A program made the translations under genes and the position numbers. A stretch of DNA of 64,000 nucleotides from the NCBI RefSeq assembly GCF_901827205.1, contig NZ_LR594675.1:4092001-4156000 (forward strand), read 5' to 3'. The notes under the pieces were generated by a model, which saw only the letters and a program-made list of their open reading frames with translations, was not told the DNA's origin and searched no databases. Of this stretch, positions 60,623 through 64,000 are shown in pieces; the first letter of the stretch is position 1; each line of letters opens with the position of its first letter. The stretch is from Variovorax sp. PBS-H4 (lineage in GTDB: Bacteria; Pseudomonadota; Gammaproteobacteria; Burkholderiales; Burkholderiaceae_C).

Positions 60623-61642
60623 ATGCGGTGGAAGCAGCGGCCCGAGGGCTCCAACTGGGGCGATTTCGGCCCCGACGACCAGGTCGGGCGGATGAACCTG
60701 GTGACGCCCGCGCGGCGGCTGGCGGCAGTGCGTGAAGTTACCGAAGGCATCGCCTTCTGCCTGAGCCTGCCCCTGGACTACCCCGGTGGCCGCGACCTGG
60801 TCCCGATGCGGCGCGCGCCGCGCATCGAGGCGTCGCGGCGCAGCACCGGCGAGTACAGCTACAACTTCTGCTTCTCCTGCCAGAACCACTCGCTGTTCGA
60901 CATCACGTCGGACGACGCGGTGACGATCTCCACGCAGTACTCGTCGCAATGGGACGCGCTGTCGCACTGGGGCCAGGAGTTCGACGCCGACGGCGACGGC
61001 ATCGCGGAGCCCGTCTACTACAACGGCTGGCGTGCGGGCGAGCACGTGCTCAACGCCGATCAGGAGGGCGGCCCCTTCGCGCGCAAGCTGGGCATCGAGA
61101 CCCTCGCCGAGCACGGGACGCAGGGCCGCGGCGTCATGCTCGACTTCGCGGGCACGTACGGCGAACAAGGTGTTCGCGTCGGCTACGACGGCCTGATGCG
61201 CCAGCTCGACCACCAGAAGACGAGCGTCGAGACCGGCGACTTCCTCTGCCTGTACACCGGCTGGGCCGACATGGTGCTGGCGATGAACAAGAATCCGGAC
61301 TTCGACCGCCTCAAGGCATCGTGCGCAGTGCTCGATGGCAATGACAAGCGCCTGCTGCAGTGGATCACCGACAGCGGCCTCGCCGCCATCTGCGCCGACA
61401 ACCTCGGCGTCGAGGTGGTGCAGGGCGCCAAGGATGCGGGAGATGGCCCGAAGCACTCGATGATGCCGCTGCATGAACACTGCCTCTTCAAGCTGGGCAT
61501 CTTTCTGGGAGAGATGTGGTACTTCGGCGCCATCGGGCCGTGGCTGCGCGCGCGCAACCGCAGCCGCTTCCTGTTGACCGCGCCGCCGCTGCGGCTGCCC
61601 GGCCTGGTCGGCTCACCGCCGTCGCCCGTCGGCACGGTCTGA
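60623..61642 (+). CDS. Cyclase-family metal-dependent hydrolase
   Basis: 339 aa, KynB-like cyclase fold. It starts MRWKQRPEGSNWGDFGPDDQ after GGAGA (GTG 60617 is an alternative). The region corresponding to the H-x-G-T-H-x-D metal motif reads TQYSSQWDALSHW, as in the subgroup where part of the ligands differ. DFLCLYTGWADM and LHEHCLFKLGIFLGEMW are typical. It could hydrolyse a lactone, amide or cyclic diketone. Confidence 0.87.
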   Translation: MRWKQRPEGSNWGDFGPDDQVGRMNLVTPARRLAAVREVTEGIAFCLSLPLDYPGGRDLVPMRRAPRIEASRRSTGEYSYNFCFSCQNHSLFDITSDDAVTISTQYSSQWDALSHWGQEFDADGDGIAEPVYYNGWRAGEHVLNADQEGGPFARKLGIETLAEHGTQGRGVMLDFAGTYGEQGVRVGYDGLMRQLDHQKTSVETGDFLCLYTGWADMVLAMNKNPDFDRLKASCAVLDGNDKRLLQWITDSGLAAICADNLGVEVVQGAKDAGDGPKHSMMPLHEHCLFKLGIFLGEMWYFGAIGPWLRARNRSRFLLTAPPLRLPGLVGSPPSPVGTV

Positions 61643-61652
61643 GGTGCAGCAG

Positions 61653-62396
61653 ATGACGCAACGAGTCGCGCTCGTCACCGGCGCCGCCGGCGGCATCGGC
61701 CTGGCCGTGGCCACAGAATTTGCAAGGCTTGGGCACCGCACGGTCCTGCTCGATCGCTCGCCGGAAGTCAGCGTCGTCGCGGCGCGCCTCGGCAGCAATG
61801 CCGAGGCTCTCGTGGCCGACGTCGCTCACGAAGCGCAGGTTGCGGACGCGATGCAGTCGCTCGAGCGCAAGCACGGGCGCTGCGACATCCTGGTGAACAA
61901 CGCCGGAATGCACCCCAAGCGGGCGGGCGGCAAGTTCGCCATCGAGCAGATCGAGACCGTGCAATGGAACGAGGTGCTCGCAGTCAACCTGACGGCCGCC
62001 TTCCTGTTCACCCGCTTCGCGCTGCCGCTGATGCGCGCGCAGCGCTGGGGCCGCATCGTCAACATCTCGTCGCGCGGCGGCCGAACCGCTTCCCCCGTCG
62101 CGAGCGCGCACTACGCCGCCACCAAGGCGGGGCTGATCGGCTTCACGCGCACGCTCGCCCTGGAGGCGGCGCCCGACGACATCACGGCGAATTGCATTGC
62201 TCCCGGACCCGTCAAGAGCGCGATGACGGCGGGCTCCTCACCCGAGGTCATCGCCGCCTTCACCAAAGCCATCCCCCTCGGCCGCTACGGCGAGCCGGAG
62301 GAAGTCGCCTCCGCCGTTGCCTACCTCGCTTCGGACGCCGCCTCGTTCATCACGGGCGCGGTGTTCGACGTCAACGGCGGCACCTTCATGCCCTGA
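61653..62396 (+). CDS. SDR-family oxidoreductase 4
   Basis: 247 aa, 10 bp after the cyclase gene. Loop TGAAGGIGLAV, NNAG, Ser in NISSRGGR and YAATK; end FITGAVFDVNGG. FabG-like. Followed 7 bp later by the CoA ligase. Confidence 0.92.
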   Translation: MTQRVALVTGAAGGIGLAVATEFARLGHRTVLLDRSPEVSVVAARLGSNAEALVADVAHEAQVADAMQSLERKHGRCDILVNNAGMHPKRAGGKFAIEQIETVQWNEVLAVNLTAAFLFTRFALPLMRAQRWGRIVNISSRGGRTASPVASAHYAATKAGLIGFTRTLALEAAPDDITANCIAPGPVKSAMTAGSSPEVIAAFTKAIPLGRYGEPEEVASAVAYLASDAASFITGAVFDVNGGTFMP

Positions 62397-62403
62397 GACT
62401 TCC

Positions 62404-64000
62404 ATGGACGACGTCTTCGATCTCCGCGACCTCACCATTCCCTATGTGCTGGACCGTCAGGCGAAACAACGCCCTGACAAGCTGTTCCTTACCGAATACT
62501 GGACAGGCCGCACCTGGACCTACGCTCAGATGGACCAGTGGTCCACCCGGGTGGCGCACGCGCTCTCCGCAGCAGGCGCGGCCAAGGGCACGCACATCGG
62601 GCTGTTCCTTGCCAATTCGGCCGAGCACGTGGCTGTGTTCTTCGCGATCGGCAAGCTCGGCGCGGTCTCGGTGCCGGTCAACACCGCGGCGCGGGGCGAG
62701 CTTCTGCACTACTACTTCGGCCATGCCGACGCGGAGATGATCGTCGTCGACGAAGAACTGCTGCCGCGGCTTGCCGAGGTGCTGCCGCAGCTGCCTCGAA
62801 TCAAGCAGGTGTTCGTGCTCGGCACCGACCGCAAGGCGGTGGCCGCCCAGGTGCTTGCCGGGCTCGGTGTCCCCGCCGCCGACCTGCTGGAGGCGACGCA
62901 GCGCGCGGGCAGCGAAGCGCTGAACGTGCCCGTGAAGTGCTCCGACCTGCTGATGTTCGCCTTCACCTCCGGCACCACCGGGCCGTCGAAGGCCTGCATG
63001 CTGCCGCACGCGGCGGCACTCACCTACGGCACCAGCGCCGCGGAAGCCCAGGGGTACCGCGAGAGCGACATCTTCTACGTGTGCCTGCCCCTGTTCCACA
63101 ACAACGCCCTGCTCGCCTCGATGGCGTCCATGCTGGTGGTGGGCGGCTCGATGGTGCTGTCGCAACGCTTTTCGGCCTCCCGCTTCATGGCGGAGATCCG
63201 CGACTCGCACGCCACCATCACCAACTTCCTCGGCGCCATGTCGACCTTTCTCTGGTCGCAGCCGCCGCAGCCCGGCGACGCCGACAACGACCTGCGCCTG
63301 GCCAGCATGTCGCCGGCGCCCTACTTCACGGCGGAGTTCGAGAAGCGCTTCGGCCTGAAGGCGATGAGCAACTACGGCCTGTCCGACTTCGGCACGGTGT
63401 CGGCGTTCGTGCCCGGCGCACCGGCCGAGAAGCTGGGCTCGATGGGCAAGGCGCGGCGTGGTTTCGAACTGCGGATCGTCGACGAGGACGACTTCGAGTG
63501 CGCGCCGGACGAGATCGGCGAACTCGTCATCCGCTCGCACGAACCCTGGCGCGCCGCCACCGGCTACTACAAGATGCCGGAAGCCACGGTGGCCGCCCAC
63601 CGCAACCAGTGGTTCCACACGGGCGACCGCGCGCGCCGCGACAAGGACGGCTACTTCTGGTTCGTCGACCGCAAGAAGGACTGCATCCGCCGCCGCGGGG
63701 AGAACATCTCTGCCTTCGAGGTGGAGCGGGTGATCATGGGCCACCCCGCCGTCGCCAACGTCGCGGTGTTCCCGGTAGCCACCGCAGAGAAGGACGAGGA
63801 AGTGGGCGCCGCCGTCGTCGTGCGCGACGGCCAGCGCCTCAGCGAGGCCGACCTGGTGGCGCACTGTGCAGCCAACATGTCCTACTTCATGGTGCCGCGC
63901 TACATCCAGGTGCTGCCGGAGCTGCCGACCACCACCAACCAGAAGATTGAAAAGTTCAAGCTGAAGCAGGACATGGAAGCGGCGCTCGGCTCGGTCTGGG
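62404..64000 (+). CDS. AMP-forming acyl-CoA synthetase, CaiC-like (3' partial)
   Basis: 532 complete codons are inside the window and no stop is reached. ATG 62404. The AMP motif is FTSGTTGPSKACMLPHAA (near residue 190), then NYGLSDFGT, HTGDRARRDKDGYFWFVDRK, and the C-terminal Lys region NQKIEKFKLKQ. The closest look is crotonobetaine/carnitine-CoA-ligase-type enzymes. It would activate the carboxylic substrate of the cluster. Confidence 0.93.
   Translation, partial: MDDVFDLRDLTIPYVLDRQAKQRPDKLFLTEYWTGRTWTYAQMDQWSTRVAHALSAAGAAKGTHIGLFLANSAEHVAVFFAIGKLGAVSVPVNTAARGELLHYYFGHADAEMIVVDEELLPRLAEVLPQLPRIKQVFVLGTDRKAVAAQVLAGLGVPAADLLEATQRAGSEALNVPVKCSDLLMFAFTSGTTGPSKACMLPHAAALTYGTSAAEAQGYRESDIFYVCLPLFHNNALLASMASMLVVGGSMVLSQRFSASRFMAEIRDSHATITNFLGAMSTFLWSQPPQPGDADNDLRLASMSPAPYFTAEFEKRFGLKAMSNYGLSDFGTVSAFVPGAPAEKLGSMGKARRGFELRIVDEDDFECAPDEIGELVIRSHEPWRAATGYYKMPEATVAAHRNQWFHTGDRARRDKDGYFWFVDRKKDCIRRRGENISAFEVERVIMGHPAVANVAVFPVATAEKDEEVGAAVVVRDGQRLSEADLVAHCAANMSYFMVPRYIQVLPELPTTTNQKIEKFKLKQDMEAALGSVW

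Overview
The window reads as a chromosomal segment of a high-GC betaproteobacterium, most likely of the order Burkholderiales and probably Comamonadaceae (Variovorax/Ramlibacter/Polaromonas type). The evidence is the very GC-rich coding sequence, a Bug/TctC-type periplasmic receptor, a hemN-fnr pair, and a BigR/Blh-type sulfide locus. No rRNA, tRNA, CRISPR array, transposase or phage gene was seen.

Region 1 (1-5006): the 3' part of a PAS/degenerate-kinase/DEDDh-exonuclease fusion, then a three-gene DevBCA/MacAB-like export operon (adaptor, permease, ATPase).

Region 2 (about 5055-47376) is a dense stress and low-oxygen island. It holds eight universal stress proteins, ClpB, an alpha-glucan phosphorylase, a GroEL paralogue, Hsp20, a ribosome hibernation factor, PEP synthase, CBS-domain proteins, two P-type ATPases, a phospholipase D, two near-duplicate flavodoxins, an HtrA-like lipoprotein protease, a hemerythrin, a cytochrome c, HemN with its TauE/SafE-like neighbour, several small exported or membrane proteins, and two Crp/Fnr-family regulators. 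Eighteen 14-bp Fnr-type boxes (TTGAT-N4-ATCAA and close variants) lie in front of these genes. In about seven of them a -10-like hexamer is centred exactly 31 bp downstream of the box centre, and in most others 32 bp, which is the class II Fnr promoter layout. One regulator (46660-47376) keeps the four-cysteine [4Fe-4S] signature; the other (38395-39126) lacks it but has the same DNA-reading helix. The natural reading is one oxygen-controlled regulon for survival without growth: protein repair, ribosome hibernation, glycogen and PEP turnover, envelope maintenance, heme synthesis and redox carriers.

Inside that island sits a separate sulfide module (12580-14768): an ArsR/BigR-type repressor with two YeeE/YedE half-permeases, divergent from a metallo-beta-lactamase-fold persulfide dioxygenase. 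A perfect inverted repeat overlaps the -35 element of a near-consensus promoter. There is also a decayed spot (39266-40215) where a carbamoyltransferase-like gene without its carbamoyl-phosphate motif is followed by a 44-codon stub of an acyl-CoA synthetase.

Region 3 (47467-64000): a YoaK-family membrane protein with a clear terminator, then a catabolic cluster of about fourteen genes that continues past the window end. It includes an IclR regulator, a Gfo/Idh oxidoreductase, a sugar-isomerase-like barrel, a shikimate-dehydrogenase-like enzyme, an acyl-CoA dehydrogenase, a CoA-transferase, a ketosteroid-dehydrogenase-like flavoprotein, four SDRs, an NTF2-like protein, a Bug receptor, a cyclase-family hydrolase and a CoA ligase. 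Three related palindromes (ATGGWY-N-GWCCAW) lie at its promoters. The substrate cannot be read from the sequence; a cyclic or alicyclic acid is a reasonable guess.
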